Part shown: positions 23,104-31,616 of the stretch, piece by piece
Layout: each line of letters begins with the position of its first letter
Position numbering within the stretch: position 1 is the stretch's first letter
Origin: Armatimonadota bacterium
GTDB taxonomy: Bacteria; Sysuimicrobiota; Sysuimicrobiia; Sysuimicrobiales; Sysuimicrobiaceae
Reading direction: 5' to 3'
Length of the DNA: 48,482 bases
Assembly (NCBI GenBank): GCA_031460175.1
Contig: JAVKGW010000011.1
Span: forward strand, 1 to 48,482
Program-made: the position numbers and the translations under genes
The notes under the pieces: model-generated
Seen by the model: only the letters and a program-made list of their open reading frames with translations
Databases searched by the model: none
Told to the model about the DNA's origin: nothing

Positions 23104-25589
23104 CCCCTCGCCTCCTCGGGCACCGGCTCGGTAACGAGGTTGAGAACCCTCCCCGGTACGTAGACCACGTCCTTCACCCGGCGGCCGTTGAGGATCTGCT
23201 GGACCTTGGAACTCTCGAGGGCCAGCTCCCGCGCCCGGTCCGGAGGGATATCCGCGGGGACGACGATCCGATCCCGCACCCGGCCGTCCACCTGCACCAC
23301 CAGGGTGATCTCCGGAGCCCGGGCCAGCTCCGGGTCGTAGGTGGGCCAGCTCTGGGTGTGCACGCTGTATGCCCCGCCGATGCGCTCCCACAGCTCCTCC
23401 GCCAGGTGCGGGGTGATGGGGGCCAGCAGGAGCACGAGGGTGCGGATGGCCTCCGCCCAGGCCTCCGTACCCCGCAGCTGGCCGCGGACCCGGCCCAGAT
23501 GGTTGGTGAACTCCATGAGGGCCGCGATGGCGGTGTTGAAGCCGAACTGCTCGAAGTCCTCCGTCACACGCTTGGTGGTCCGATGGGTCCACCGCCGCAG
23601 CTCCAGCTCGGCCTTGGGATCCCCGCTCCGGCTCGGGCGGCGCACGTCCTCCGCGCTGCCCGTGACGAGGTCCCACACCCGCCGCAGGAACCGCGCCACC
23701 CCCTCGATGTCCCGGCTGCTCCACGGCCCGCCTTCTGCCCAGGGCCGCATGAACATGAGGTAGGCCCGTACGGTGTCCGCCCCGTACTTCGCGACCTGCT
23801 CATCGGGGTCCACCACGTTGCCCCGGGATTTGCTCATCTTCTCGCCGTCTTCTCCCAGGATCACGCCCTGATTGAAGAGGCGCAGCATGGGCTCCCGGAA
23901 CCGGAGAAGCCCCAGGTCCGCCAGAGCCTTGGTGAAGAACCGGGTGTACAGGAGGTGCATCACCGCGTGCTCGGCCCCGCCCGTGTACTGGTCCACGGGG
24001 CACCAGTAGTGCACCTCCTCCACGTCGAAGGGGCCCTGATCGTAATGCGGGGAGACGTACCGGTACTGGTACCAGGAGGAGTCCACGAAGGTGTCCATGG
24101 TGTCCGTCTCCCGCTGGGCCTCCCCGCCGCACCGGGGGCACCGGGTCCGACGGAACCCCTCGTGGTACTTCAGGGGGGACTCTCCCGTGGGCATGAAGTC
24201 CACGTCCTCGGGCAGCAGCACCGGCAGGTCCTCGTACGGCACGGGCACGGTCCCGCACCGCGGGCAGTAGATGATCGGGATCGGGGTCCCCCAGTACCGC
24301 TGGCGGCTGATGAGCCAGTCCCGCAGCCGGTAGCGCACCGCGGCCTTCCCCCTGCCCTGGCCCTCGAGCCACCGGATGACCTGTGGGATCCCCTCGGGGA
24401 CCCGCGTCCCGTCAAAGGGGCCGGAGTGCACCATGCGGCCCGGGCCCTCATAGGCGCGCTCCAGGGGCTCTTGCAGGGGCTCGCCTTCGGGCTGGACCAC
24501 CACCCGGATGGGGAGGCCGAACTTCCGGGCGAACTCGAAGTCCCGCTGGTCGTGGGCAGGAACCCCCATGATGGCGCCCGTGCCGTAGCCCATGAGGACG
24601 TAGTCCGCGATCCACACGGGGATGCGCTCCCCGGTCACGGGGTTCTCCGCGTACGCGCCCAGGAACACCCCGGTCTTCTCCCGCTCCGTGCTCATCCGCT
24701 CGATCTCGCTCTGCCGCCGGGCCTGGTAGATGTACGCCTCCACCGCCTCCCGGCGGTCCGGGGCCGTGAGGACTTCCACGAGCGGGTGCTCGGGCGCCAG
24801 GACGAGGAAGGTGGCGCCCCACAAGGTGTCCGGCCGGGTGGTGAAGACCGGGACCTCATGCGCGGAGCCGTCCGGAGCAATGGCCCGGAAATTCACCTCC
24901 GCCCCCTCGCTCCGGCCGATCCAGTTGCGCTGCATGGTGACGATGCGTTCGGGCCACTGGATCCCGGAGAAGTCCAGGAGCTCATCCGCGTACTTCGTGA
25001 TCCGGAAGAACCACTGCTCCAGATCCCGCTTGATGACGGGGGTATCACACCGCTCACACCGACGGTCCGGTCCCACCACCTGTTCCCGGGCCAGGGTGGT
25101 GTTGCAGTGGGGGCACCAGTCCACGGGGGCTTTGGCGCGGTAGGCGAGCCCCGCCTCGTAGAACTTTAAAAAGAACCACTGGTTCCACTTGTAGTACTCG
25201 GGCTCGCAGGTGACGACCTCCCGTGACCAGTCCCACATGGCGCCCATAGACCGCAGCTGAGCCCGCATGCGCTCGATGTTCTGCAGGGTCCAGGTCTTGG
25301 GGTGGATGCCGTGCTTGATGGCCGCGTTCTCCGCGGGAAGCCCGAAGGCATCGAACCCGATGGGGAAGAGCACGTTGTAGCCCTGCATGCGCCGGAAGCG
25401 GGCCGCGGCGTCGCTCGGGGCCATGGCGTACCAGTGGCCGATGTGGAGATCCCCGCTGGGGTAGGGGTACATGGTGAGGAAGTAGAACTTGGGCCGGTCG
25501 CTGCGCTGGGGCGTGCGGTAGAGCCCATCCTGCTCCCACCGGGCCTGCCACTTCGCCTCGATGGCTTTGGGATCGTACCGGGGAGGCAT
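23085..25589 (-). CDS. leuS: Leucyl-tRNA synthetase
   Basis: An 834-residue class I synthetase of normal length that charges tRNA-Leu. The HIGH motif is HIGH at 49-52 in SGDLHIGHWYAMA and the KMSKS motif is at 584-588. The CP1 editing domain (about 225-415) contains the T-rich TTRPDTLWGATF and GTGAIMGVPAHDQRDFEF. Zinc-type CxxC pairs (CPHC, CERC, CPRC twice) are seen. It begins four bases after the ilvE stop. Both genes concern branched-chain amino acids, so joint control is possible, but no leader or T-box is visible upstream of ilvE. Confidence 0.98.
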   Translation of the reverse strand: MPPRYDPKAIEAKWQARWEQDGLYRTPQRSDRPKFYFLTMYPYPSGDLHIGHWYAMAPSDAAARFRRMQGYNVLFPIGFDAFGLPAENAAIKHGIHPKTWTLQNIERMRAQLRSMGAMWDWSREVVTCEPEYYKWNQWFFLKFYEAGLAYRAKAPVDWCPHCNTTLAREQVVGPDRRCERCDTPVIKRDLEQWFFRITKYADELLDFSGIQWPERIVTMQRNWIGRSEGAEVNFRAIAPDGSAHEVPVFTTRPDTLWGATFLVLAPEHPLVEVLTAPDRREAVEAYIYQARRQSEIERMSTEREKTGVFLGAYAENPVTGERIPVWIADYVLMGYGTGAIMGVPAHDQRDFEFARKFGLPIRVVVQPEGEPLQEPLERAYEGPGRMVHSGPFDGTRVPEGIPQVIRWLEGQGRGKAAVRYRLRDWLISRQRYWGTPIPIIYCPRCGTVPVPYEDLPVLLPEDVDFMPTGESPLKYHEGFRRTRCPRCGGEAQRETDTMDTFVDSSWYQYRYVSPHYDQGPFDVEEVHYWCPVDQYTGGAEHAVMHLLYTRFFTKALADLGLLRFREPMLRLFNQGVILGEDGEKMSKSRGNVVDPDEQVAKYGADTVRAYLMFMRPWAEGGPWSSRDIEGVARFLRRVWDLVTGSAEDVRRPSRSGDPKAELELRRWTHRTTKRVTEDFEQFGFNTAIAALMEFTNHLGRVRGQLRGTEAWAEAIRTLVLLLAPITPHLAEELWERIGGAYSVHTQSWPTYDPELARAPEITLVVQVDGRVRDRIVVPADIPPDRARELALESSKVQQILNGRRVKDVVYVPGRVLNLVTEPVPEEARGQGTRT

Positions 25590-25593
25590 CGCC

Positions 25594-26517
25594 TCACGCT
25601 CCTTCCACGTGGGTGAGCCAGCCGTGCCGGTCGGGGACCTCCCCCCGCACGATGGCGAAGAAGGCGTCCTGGATCCTCCGGGTCACGGGCCCGGGCTGAC
25701 CCTGCCCGATGGTCTGCCGGTCCACGGATCGCACGGGGGTGATCTCCGCCGCGGTCCCCGTGAGGAAGACCTCGTCCGCCACGTACAGCATCTCCCGGGG
25801 GATGGGGACTTCCCGTACCTCGTACCCCAGCTCCCGGGCCAGGGTGATGGCCACCTGCCGGGTGATGCCGGGGAGGATGGACTGGGCGAGGGGGGGCGTG
25901 TAGAGGATCCCGGAACGCACCAGGAAGAGGTTCTCCCCGCTGCCCTCGCTCACGTATCCCTGGACGTCCAGCATGATGGCCTCCGCGTACCCGTTGTCCA
26001 CGGCCTCCATGGTGGCGAGCTGGGAGTTCACGTAGTTGCCCGCGATCTTGCCCATGGCGGGGTGGGTGGAGGGGGCCATCCGCCGCCACGAGGAGATCAT
26101 CACGTCCACGCCCTTCTCGAGGGCTTCTCCCCCCAGGTAAGCTCCCCACTCCAGGGTCAGGATGGCCACCTCCACGGGCGACTTCCGGGGGTCCAGGCCT
26201 AAGGCCCCGGCGCCCCGGTACACCAGGGGCCGGATGTAGCAGGAAGCGTGTCCGTTGGCCCGGACCACCTCCAGGATGGCCCGGCGGAGGGTCTCCTTGG
26301 GGTACGGCACCGCCATGCGGAAGATCCGGCAGGAATCGTACAGGCGGTCGAGGTGACCGTCCAGGCAGAACACCGCGGGCCCGCGGGGCGTGGGGTACGC
26401 CCGGATCCCCTCGAAGACGCTGCTCCCGTAGTGTAGGCTGTGGGCCGCCACGTGAACGACCGCGTCCTCCCAGGCCACGAGCCGCCCGTTGTGCCAGATG
26501 TACCGTCCTCGCTCCAT
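25594..26517 (-). CDS. ilvE: Branched-chain amino acid aminotransferase
   Basis: A 307-residue fold-type IV PLP enzyme that converts branched-chain keto acids to valine, leucine and isoleucine with glutamate. The PLP lysine is K157 (MGKIAGNYVNS). Other hallmarks are HYGSSVFEGIRAY, YIRPLVYRG, ISSWRRMAPSTHPAMGK, EGSGENLFLV and FLTGTAAEITPV. ATG 26515-26517 is the family-typical start (MERGRYIWHNG); the longer open frame upstream crosses the tRNA-Ala gene and is not used. The gene is directly followed by leuS. Confidence 0.97.
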   Translation of the reverse strand: MERGRYIWHNGRLVAWEDAVVHVAAHSLHYGSSVFEGIRAYPTPRGPAVFCLDGHLDRLYDSCRIFRMAVPYPKETLRRAILEVVRANGHASCYIRPLVYRGAGALGLDPRKSPVEVAILTLEWGAYLGGEALEKGVDVMISSWRRMAPSTHPAMGKIAGNYVNSQLATMEAVDNGYAEAIMLDVQGYVSEGSGENLFLVRSGILYTPPLAQSILPGITRQVAITLARELGYEVREVPIPREMLYVADEVFLTGTAAEITPVRSVDRQTIGQGQPGPVTRRIQDAFFAIVRGEVPDRHGWLTHVEGA

Positions 26518-26607
26518 CCCCGCACCCCGCTCCGGCTTCGCGAATTCAAAAACCTCCGGCCCCAAGGTGGGTCGGAGGCTTCGCGGGAACCGCGTCCCAA
26601 CCGTTTC

Positions 26608-26683
26608 TGGTGGAGCCAAGGGGACTCGAACCCCTGACCTCGTGCATGCCATGCACGCGCTCTCCCAACTGAGCTATGGCCCC
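26608..26683 (-). tRNA. tRNA-Ala (GGC anticodon)
   Basis: Acceptor GGGGCCA/TGGCTCC with a G-T type pair, D-arm TAGCTCAGTTGGGAGAGC, anticodon stem-loop CGTGC-ATGGCAT-GCACG with anticodon GGC, T-arm GGTTCGAGTCC, discriminator A and encoded CCA. It lies 90 bases upstream of the ilvE start and is probably transcribed from the promoter at 26739-26768. Confidence 0.96.
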
Positions 26684-26738
26684 ACCACTTCTCTTCTTCC
26701 CGGGCGCCCCGCCCGGATCCGGACCTGCCCAGGTCCTT

Positions 26739-26768
26739 AGTATAGGGGAGGGAACGCGGGCACGTCAA
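26739..26768 (-). promoter_or_regulatory. Predicted promoter of tRNA-Ala (and probably ilvE-leuS)
   Basis: Minus strand: TTGACG (26768-26763), 18-base spacer, TATACT (26744-26739). Each hexamer matches consensus at 5 of 6 positions. It stands 56 bases upstream of the tRNA 5' end. The intervening stretch holds a GGACCTGGGCAGGTCC-type inverted repeat that may be a leader hairpin. Confidence 0.7.
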
Positions 26769-26785
26769 AAGCCTCTCTCCCCCGG

Positions 26786-27223
26786 CTACGGGCCCGCGGA
26801 CGCTCCGGGGGGGAGGACGGCGAAGGCTCCGGTCATGCCCTGGGCTGCGTGCTGGCCCACGCTGCAGATGAAGCTGTACTGGCCCCGCCCCCGAACCACG
26901 AACTCCACCTCCGCCTGCTTGCCGGGCTCCAGGAAGATGAAGGGGCGTCCGTCCGAGGTGGTGCCCCGGCGGAACTCTCCCCGAACCGTTAGCTCCACCT
27001 GCTCGAAGTATGCCGAGGCGATGTTGTGGGGACGCTGGGGGTCCTCGTTCACCAGCTGCAGCACCACCCGTTCTCCCTCGTTGAGCCGGATGATGTTGGG
27101 ATCGAACCGGAAAGAGGTCATGGAGATCCGGATCACCCTTCGGGACGGGGCGGGCGCCGCGAAAAGGCCCACGGCCGCCGCCACCACGGCCAGCAGGGAC
27201 AGAAGGACCAGGCGCGACTTCAT
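26786..27223 (-). CDS. Secreted cupredoxin-domain protein
   Basis: A 145-residue exported copper protein. It has a signal/anchor segment (LVLLSLLAVVAAAVGLFAA) and a single cupredoxin domain. The type 1 copper ligands fit H66 (RPHNIAS), C120 and H125 (FICSVGQH) and M130. Only one Cys is in the copper loop, so it is a blue-copper type site and not CuA. It would carry electrons or copper outside the membrane; partner genes such as oxidase subunits are not adjacent. It follows the liv operon after a 70-base gap in the same orientation and may or may not belong to it. Confidence 0.86.
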   Translation of the reverse strand: MKSRLVLLSLLAVVAAAVGLFAAPAPSRRVIRISMTSFRFDPNIIRLNEGERVVLQLVNEDPQRPHNIASAYFEQVELTVRGEFRRGTTSDGRPFIFLEPGKQAEVEFVVRGRGQYSFICSVGQHAAQGMTGAFAVLPPGASAGP

Positions 27224-27293
27224 CGCTTCACCTCCGGGTGGGATGGGATCGCCACCATCCCGCCATGCCCATGTAACGGGCGCTTCACGGGGT

Positions 27294-28004
27294 CTAGCCG
27301 CCCAGGTAGGCCCGCTTCACCTCGGGGTTCTCCCGGAGCTCCGCTGACGGGCCCTCCAGCACCATGGTGCCCGTCTCCAGCACGTACCCCCGATGTGCGG
27401 TCTCCAAGGCCATGAAGGCGTTCTGCTCCACGAGGAGGATGGTGGTCCCCTGCTGGTTGATCTCCCGGATGGCGTCGAAGATCTGTTCCACCAGCATGGG
27501 CGCAAGCCCCATGGAGGGCTCGTCCATGAGGAGCAACCGGGGGCGAGCCATCAGGCCCCGGGCGATGGCCAGCATCTGCTGCTCCCCTCCGGAAAGGGTG
27601 CCCGCCACCTGGTGGAGACGTTCCCGGAGCCGTGGGAAGAGGGCGAGGACCCGCTCGAGATCCTCCCGGACTCCCTGCGAGTCCGTCCGGGTGAAGGCTC
27701 CCAGCTCCAGGTTCTCCAGGACGGTGAGCTGGCCGAAAACGCGGCGCCCCTCCGGCACCTGCACCACGCCCCTCCGGACGATCTCGTGGGCCGGAAGCCG
27801 GCTCAGCTCCTCCCCCGCAAACCACACGGAGCCGCTCCGCGGCCGCAGCAGACCGCTGATGGTCCGCAGGGTGGTGGTCTTGCCCGCGCCGTTGGCCCCG
27901 ATGAGGGTGACGATCTCCCCGGCCTCCACGCGGAGGGAAATGCCCTTGAGGGCATGGATCTGGCCGTAGTACACGTGCAGGTCCCGGATCTCCAGGAGCG
28001 CCAT
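27294..28004 (-). CDS. livF: Branched-chain amino acid-type ABC transporter ATPase LivF
   Basis: A 236-residue ATPase. Walker A GANGAGKTT (36-44), signature LSGGEQQ, Walker B LLLMDEPS and the LivF-typical VPEGRRVFGQLTVLENL region are complete. ATG 28002-28004 is used; the much longer open frame upstream lies over livG in another frame. It is the last gene of the liv cluster (livK-livH-livM-livG-livF) and is two bases after livG. With LivG it drives uptake of branched-chain amino acids or a related carboxylate or amide; this family has many substrates. Confidence 0.96.
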   Translation of the reverse strand: MALLEIRDLHVYYGQIHALKGISLRVEAGEIVTLIGANGAGKTTTLRTISGLLRPRSGSVWFAGEELSRLPAHEIVRRGVVQVPEGRRVFGQLTVLENLELGAFTRTDSQGVREDLERVLALFPRLRERLHQVAGTLSGGEQQMLAIARGLMARPRLLLMDEPSMGLAPMLVEQIFDAIREINQQGTTILLVEQNAFMALETAHRGYVLETGTMVLEGPSAELRENPEVKRAYLGG

Positions 28005-28006
28005 GG

Positions 28007-28789
28007 TTAGCCCGCGGCGATCCCCAGCCGCCGACGCCCCAGGTACGCCTCGATGACCCGGGGGTCGTTCTGCACCTCCGTCGGGGTGCCCTCGGCGATC
28101 TTCTCCCCGTAGTCCAGCACCGTCACCCGGTCCGAGATGGTCATCACCACCCGCATCTGGTGCTCGATGAGGAGGATGGTGATCCCCAGCTCGTCCCGCA
28201 GCCTGCGGATGAACTGGATCATCTCCTGGGTCTCCGCGGGGTTCATGCCTGCGGTGGGCTCGTCCAGCAGCAGCAGCCTGGGGCGCGTGGCGAGGGCTCG
28301 GGCCAGCTCCAGCTTGCGCTGCTCCCCATAGGGCAGGTTGCGGGCGAGCAGGTCCCCGCGGCCGGCCAGGCCCACGAACTCCAGCAGACGCCGCGCCTCC
28401 GCGTGGGCCCACCGCTCCTCCCGGCGCACCGCGGGGCTCGCGAGGACCGCTCCGACCCACGTGGAATGCAGGTGCATGTGCAGCCCCACCAGCACGTTCT
28501 CCAGGGCGGTCATGTTGGCGAACAGCCGGATGTTCTGGTAGGTGCGGGCCACCCCGAGGTGAGCGATCTCGTCCGGCCGCAGGCCGTCGATGCGCTGTCC
28601 CAATAGCCAGATCTCCCCCTCGTCCGGCCGGTAGAACCCCGTGATGCAGTTAAACAGCGTGGTCTTCCCTGCCCCGTTGGGCCCGATGACGCTGTGGATG
28701 GACCGTTCCTCCACCTCCAGATCCAGGGACCGGATGGCCACCAGGCCCCCGAAGCGCTTGGTCATGCGCCGGGTGGCGAGGATGGGCAC
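28007..28789 (-). CDS. livG: Branched-chain amino acid-type ABC transporter ATPase LivG
   Basis: A 260-residue ATPase with Walker A GPNGAGKTT (36-44), Q-loop TYQNIRLFANMTALENV, a signature NLPYGEQRKLELARAL (LPYGEQ is the usual LivG form), Walker B LLLLDEPTAGMNP and the H-loop LLIEHQM. It starts one base after the livM stop region and is followed by livF. Length and motifs are standard. Confidence 0.97.
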   Translation of the reverse strand: MPILATRRMTKRFGGLVAIRSLDLEVEERSIHSVIGPNGAGKTTLFNCITGFYRPDEGEIWLLGQRIDGLRPDEIAHLGVARTYQNIRLFANMTALENVLVGLHMHLHSTWVGAVLASPAVRREERWAHAEARRLLEFVGLAGRGDLLARNLPYGEQRKLELARALATRPRLLLLDEPTAGMNPAETQEMIQFIRRLRDELGITILLIEHQMRVVMTISDRVTVLDYGEKIAEGTPTEVQNDPRVIEAYLGRRRLGIAAG

Positions 28790-28790
28790 C

Positions 28791-30455
28791 TCACGAACCC
28801 CCTTCCGCAGCCGCGTCCCGGCCCGCCACCAGCGCCGGCTCCGCCTGCTCCTCCAGAACGTGCAGCTCGCGGCGCTGGACCGCCGCGGGCAACAACCCCT
28901 CCGGCCGCAGGAGCATCATGGCCACCAGGGCCGCCCCGTACACCAGGAACCGGAACTCGCCGAACTCCCGGAGCAGCTCCGGAAGGCCGATGAGGACCAC
29001 CGACCCCACGATCACCCCGGGGATGCTGCCCATCCCGCCCACGATGATGAGGGCCAGCACCTGGATGGAGATCAGCAACTGGAAACTGTGGGGGAAGACC
29101 GATCCCACCATCACCGCGAAGATGGCGCCTCCCACCCCCGCGAACGCCGCACCCAGTCCGTACGCCAGGAGCTTCACGCTCACCAGGTTGATCCCCAGCG
29201 CCTCCGCCACGTCCTCGTCTTCCCGGATGGCCATCCACGCGCGGCCCAGGCGCGAGTCCTGCAGCCGCCACGCCACGTACGCCACCACCGCGGACGCCAC
29301 CACGGTGAGGTAGTACAGGTGCTGGGGGCCGGATAGCTCGAAGCCGGCCAGGACGGGCTTGGGGATGGCCAGCACCCCCTGCGACCCTCCCAGCCACGGC
29401 CGCAAGGCGTCGGAGAGGACCAGCAGCCGGACGATCTCCCCGAAGCCCAGGGTGGCGATGGCCAGGTAGTCTCCCCGGATCCCCAGGACCGGGATGCCCA
29501 GGATCACCCCCGCAATGAGCGACACCAGAACCGCCACGGGGACCGCGGCCCAGAAGGACCAGTGGGCGATCCCGTGCTCGCCGGTGGACGTGAGCAGACC
29601 CACCGTGTACGCCCCGATGGCGAAGAAGGCCACGAACCCCAGGTCCAGCAGCCCCGCGAGACCCACCTCCAGGTTGAGCCCAAGACCCATGAGGGTATAA
29701 AGGCCCACGATCACCAGCACCTGGGCCACGAACGGGCCTCCCGCGAGGGGCAGAGCGGCCAGCAGCGCGATCCCCACCAGGCTCCAAAAAACCCGCCGCA
29801 CCCTCGGGGACAGGCGGAGCACCCGTGTCGGCCTCGCCCGCAGCGCGGGGTGCACCGCCGCCAGGACCGCGGAGATCACGAACAGGACGGCGGCCCCCCG
29901 GGCGGTCGGGCCTCCTCCCGCCACGAACAGCCAGTCCCGCACGGGGGCGAACCCTTCCGGCTGGAGGATGAGCAGGATCAGGTCCTGAAACAGCCCGAGC
30001 CCAACGGCCGCTCCCAGTCCTACCAGGACCGGGCGGATCAACCCGGAGGGCGCCACCTGTCCCAGGGCTCCCACCAGCCCCAGCGCACCTCCGGCCAGCA
30101 CGGCCCCTACCCACGCCTCCCCGGGCGGGCGGCCGCCGGACAGCAGCGCGAACAGGGCCGGGGAGGCATTGATGAACATGGTCCTCAGGTTCACGTGGGC
30201 TGCCAGCCACACCAGCAGTCCCACGCAGAAGCCCGTCGTAGCCCCGGAACCCACCCCCGCCCCCAGCCGGCCCGCGGGGGTCCAGCCGGACCGTTCAGCG
30301 GCGGTCCACCCGCTGGCCACGAACACCGCCAGCACCAGCACCTGCCCCGCCGACAGGACCCCGTCCACCACCCAGCGGGCGTGGAGCGCCTCCACCAAGC
30401 CCGCCAGGCTCAGGAAGCAGGCCACCGCTCCGAACACCAACCCCACGCGCCACAC
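28791..30455 (-). CDS. livM: Branched-chain amino acid-type ABC transporter permease LivM, with extended N-terminus
   Basis: A 554-residue membrane protein. The C-terminal part (about 250-530) is a standard LivM permease: LEVGLAGLLDLGFVAFFAIGAYT, the cytoplasmic EAA-like loop SRLGRAWMAIREDEDVAEALGI and LIIVGGMGSIPGVIVG. The first 245 residues add about six or seven further hydrophobic segments and are longer than in common LivM proteins (E. coli LivM is 425 residues). GTG 30453-30455, two bases after the livH stop, is the start; ribosome-binding sequence is weak. The extra domain is uncharacterised by me and might be a degenerate permease half. Confidence 0.9.
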   Translation of the reverse strand: MWRVGLVFGAVACFLSLAGLVEALHARWVVDGVLSAGQVLVLAVFVASGWTAAERSGWTPAGRLGAGVGSGATTGFCVGLLVWLAAHVNLRTMFINASPALFALLSGGRPPGEAWVGAVLAGGALGLVGALGQVAPSGLIRPVLVGLGAAVGLGLFQDLILLILQPEGFAPVRDWLFVAGGGPTARGAAVLFVISAVLAAVHPALRARPTRVLRLSPRVRRVFWSLVGIALLAALPLAGGPFVAQVLVIVGLYTLMGLGLNLEVGLAGLLDLGFVAFFAIGAYTVGLLTSTGEHGIAHWSFWAAVPVAVLVSLIAGVILGIPVLGIRGDYLAIATLGFGEIVRLLVLSDALRPWLGGSQGVLAIPKPVLAGFELSGPQHLYYLTVVASAVVAYVAWRLQDSRLGRAWMAIREDEDVAEALGINLVSVKLLAYGLGAAFAGVGGAIFAVMVGSVFPHSFQLLISIQVLALIIVGGMGSIPGVIVGSVVLIGLPELLREFGEFRFLVYGAALVAMMLLRPEGLLPAAVQRRELHVLEEQAEPALVAGRDAAAEGGS

Positions 30456-30457
30456 CG

Positions 30458-31555
30458 CTACGCCCTCTTGGCCGCCAGCCGCTCGCCCAGGATCCCCTGC
30501 GGCCGGAAGATGAGGACCATGACCAGCATGGTGAAGGCGATCACGTCCTTCAGCTGGTAGGGCGCCACGATCCCCAGCCCGTCCAGGAACAGGGCCGGCC
30601 CCACGGACTCCACCACGCCCAGGAACAGCCCGCCCAGCATGGCGCCGGGGATGTTCCCGATGCCGCCCAGCACCGCGGCGGTGAAGGCCTTGATGCCGGG
30701 CACGAACCCCATGAAGAAGTGCACCTGCTTGAACACCAGAGCGTACAGGACGCCCGCGGCGCCCGCGGCCGCGCCCCCGATGGCGAAGGTGAGCACGATG
30801 ATGCGGTCCACGTCGATCCCCATGAGGGCCGCAACATCCTTGTCCTCCGAGACCGCCCGCATGGCCTTGCCCACCTTCGTCCGCATGACGAACTGGTACA
30901 AGGCGGACATGAGGACCGCGGCGCCCACCAGCACCACCGCCTGGGTCCGCAGGATCCCCACCCCCAGCACCTGCCACTCGCCCTTGAACAGCTCGAACTC
31001 CGGGTACGCCTTGAACCCGGACCCGTACAGGCCCCGGAAGGCGTACTGCAGGAAGAACGAAGCGCCGATGGCGGTGATCAGGGGGACCAGCCGCGGGGCC
31101 CGGCGCAGGGGGCGGTACGCCACCCGCTCCACCAGCACCGCGACCCCCGTGGACACCGCCGCGGCCACCGCCATCAGGAGCAGCAGGCTCAGGATGGGAT
31201 GCTGGTTCAGGAAACCGGAGGCAGCCAGGGGGGCTGCTGCGAAGTAGGCGGTGTACGCCCCGCTCATGAACACCTCGCCGTGGGCGAAGTTGATCATCCG
31301 GAGGATCCCGTACACCATGGTGTAGCCGAGGGCGATGAGGGCGTAGATGCCTCCCTGGGCGAGGCCGAAGACCACGAAGTCCACCCATTGCTCGCCCGTG
31401 TACCGGCCCAGCCGCAGGGTCCCCACCGTGCCCCACACCACCACGAGGATGACCGCCAGGCGGAACGCCCAAAGGAAGGCGTCCACGAAGTTCAGACGCC
31501 GCAGCGCCGGCCTGCGCAACGCCCCCGCCGCCAAGCTGCCGACCCCCTCCGTCAT
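30458..31555 (-). CDS. livH: Branched-chain amino acid-type ABC transporter permease LivH
   Basis: A 365-residue permease. The family core begins VVFGLAQGGIYALIALGYTM and continues with ILRMINFAHGEVFMSGAYTA, the EAA-like TKVGKAMRAVSEDKDVAALMGI and AVLGGIGNIPGAMLGGL. The N-terminal 50 residues add one extra membrane segment. It pairs with LivM to form the channel. It lies 61 bases after livK, with a strong hairpin in the gap that could lower expression of the membrane genes relative to the binding protein. Confidence 0.96.
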   Translation of the reverse strand: MTEGVGSLAAGALRRPALRRLNFVDAFLWAFRLAVILVVVWGTVGTLRLGRYTGEQWVDFVVFGLAQGGIYALIALGYTMVYGILRMINFAHGEVFMSGAYTAYFAAAPLAASGFLNQHPILSLLLLMAVAAAVSTGVAVLVERVAYRPLRRAPRLVPLITAIGASFFLQYAFRGLYGSGFKAYPEFELFKGEWQVLGVGILRTQAVVLVGAAVLMSALYQFVMRTKVGKAMRAVSEDKDVAALMGIDVDRIIVLTFAIGGAAAGAAGVLYALVFKQVHFFMGFVPGIKAFTAAVLGGIGNIPGAMLGGLFLGVVESVGPALFLDGLGIVAPYQLKDVIAFTMLVMVLIFRPQGILGERLAAKRA

Positions 31556-31562
31556 GGGAACC

Positions 31563-31603
31563 GCGGGCGGGAGGAGCCCCCTTCCGGGCTCACCCCCGCC
31601 CGC
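31563..31603 (-). terminator. Strong intergenic hairpin between livK and livH
   Basis: Nine-base outer arms (GCGGGCGGG at 31563-31571 with 31595-31603) enclose a second inner stem GAGCCC/GGGCTC (31574-31579 with 31586-31591). It starts 14 bases past the livK stop. No T-run follows, so it looks more like an mRNA-stabilising or partial-terminator hairpin than a full terminator. Confidence 0.6.
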
Positions 31604-31616
31604 AGGATGTCCCGCT

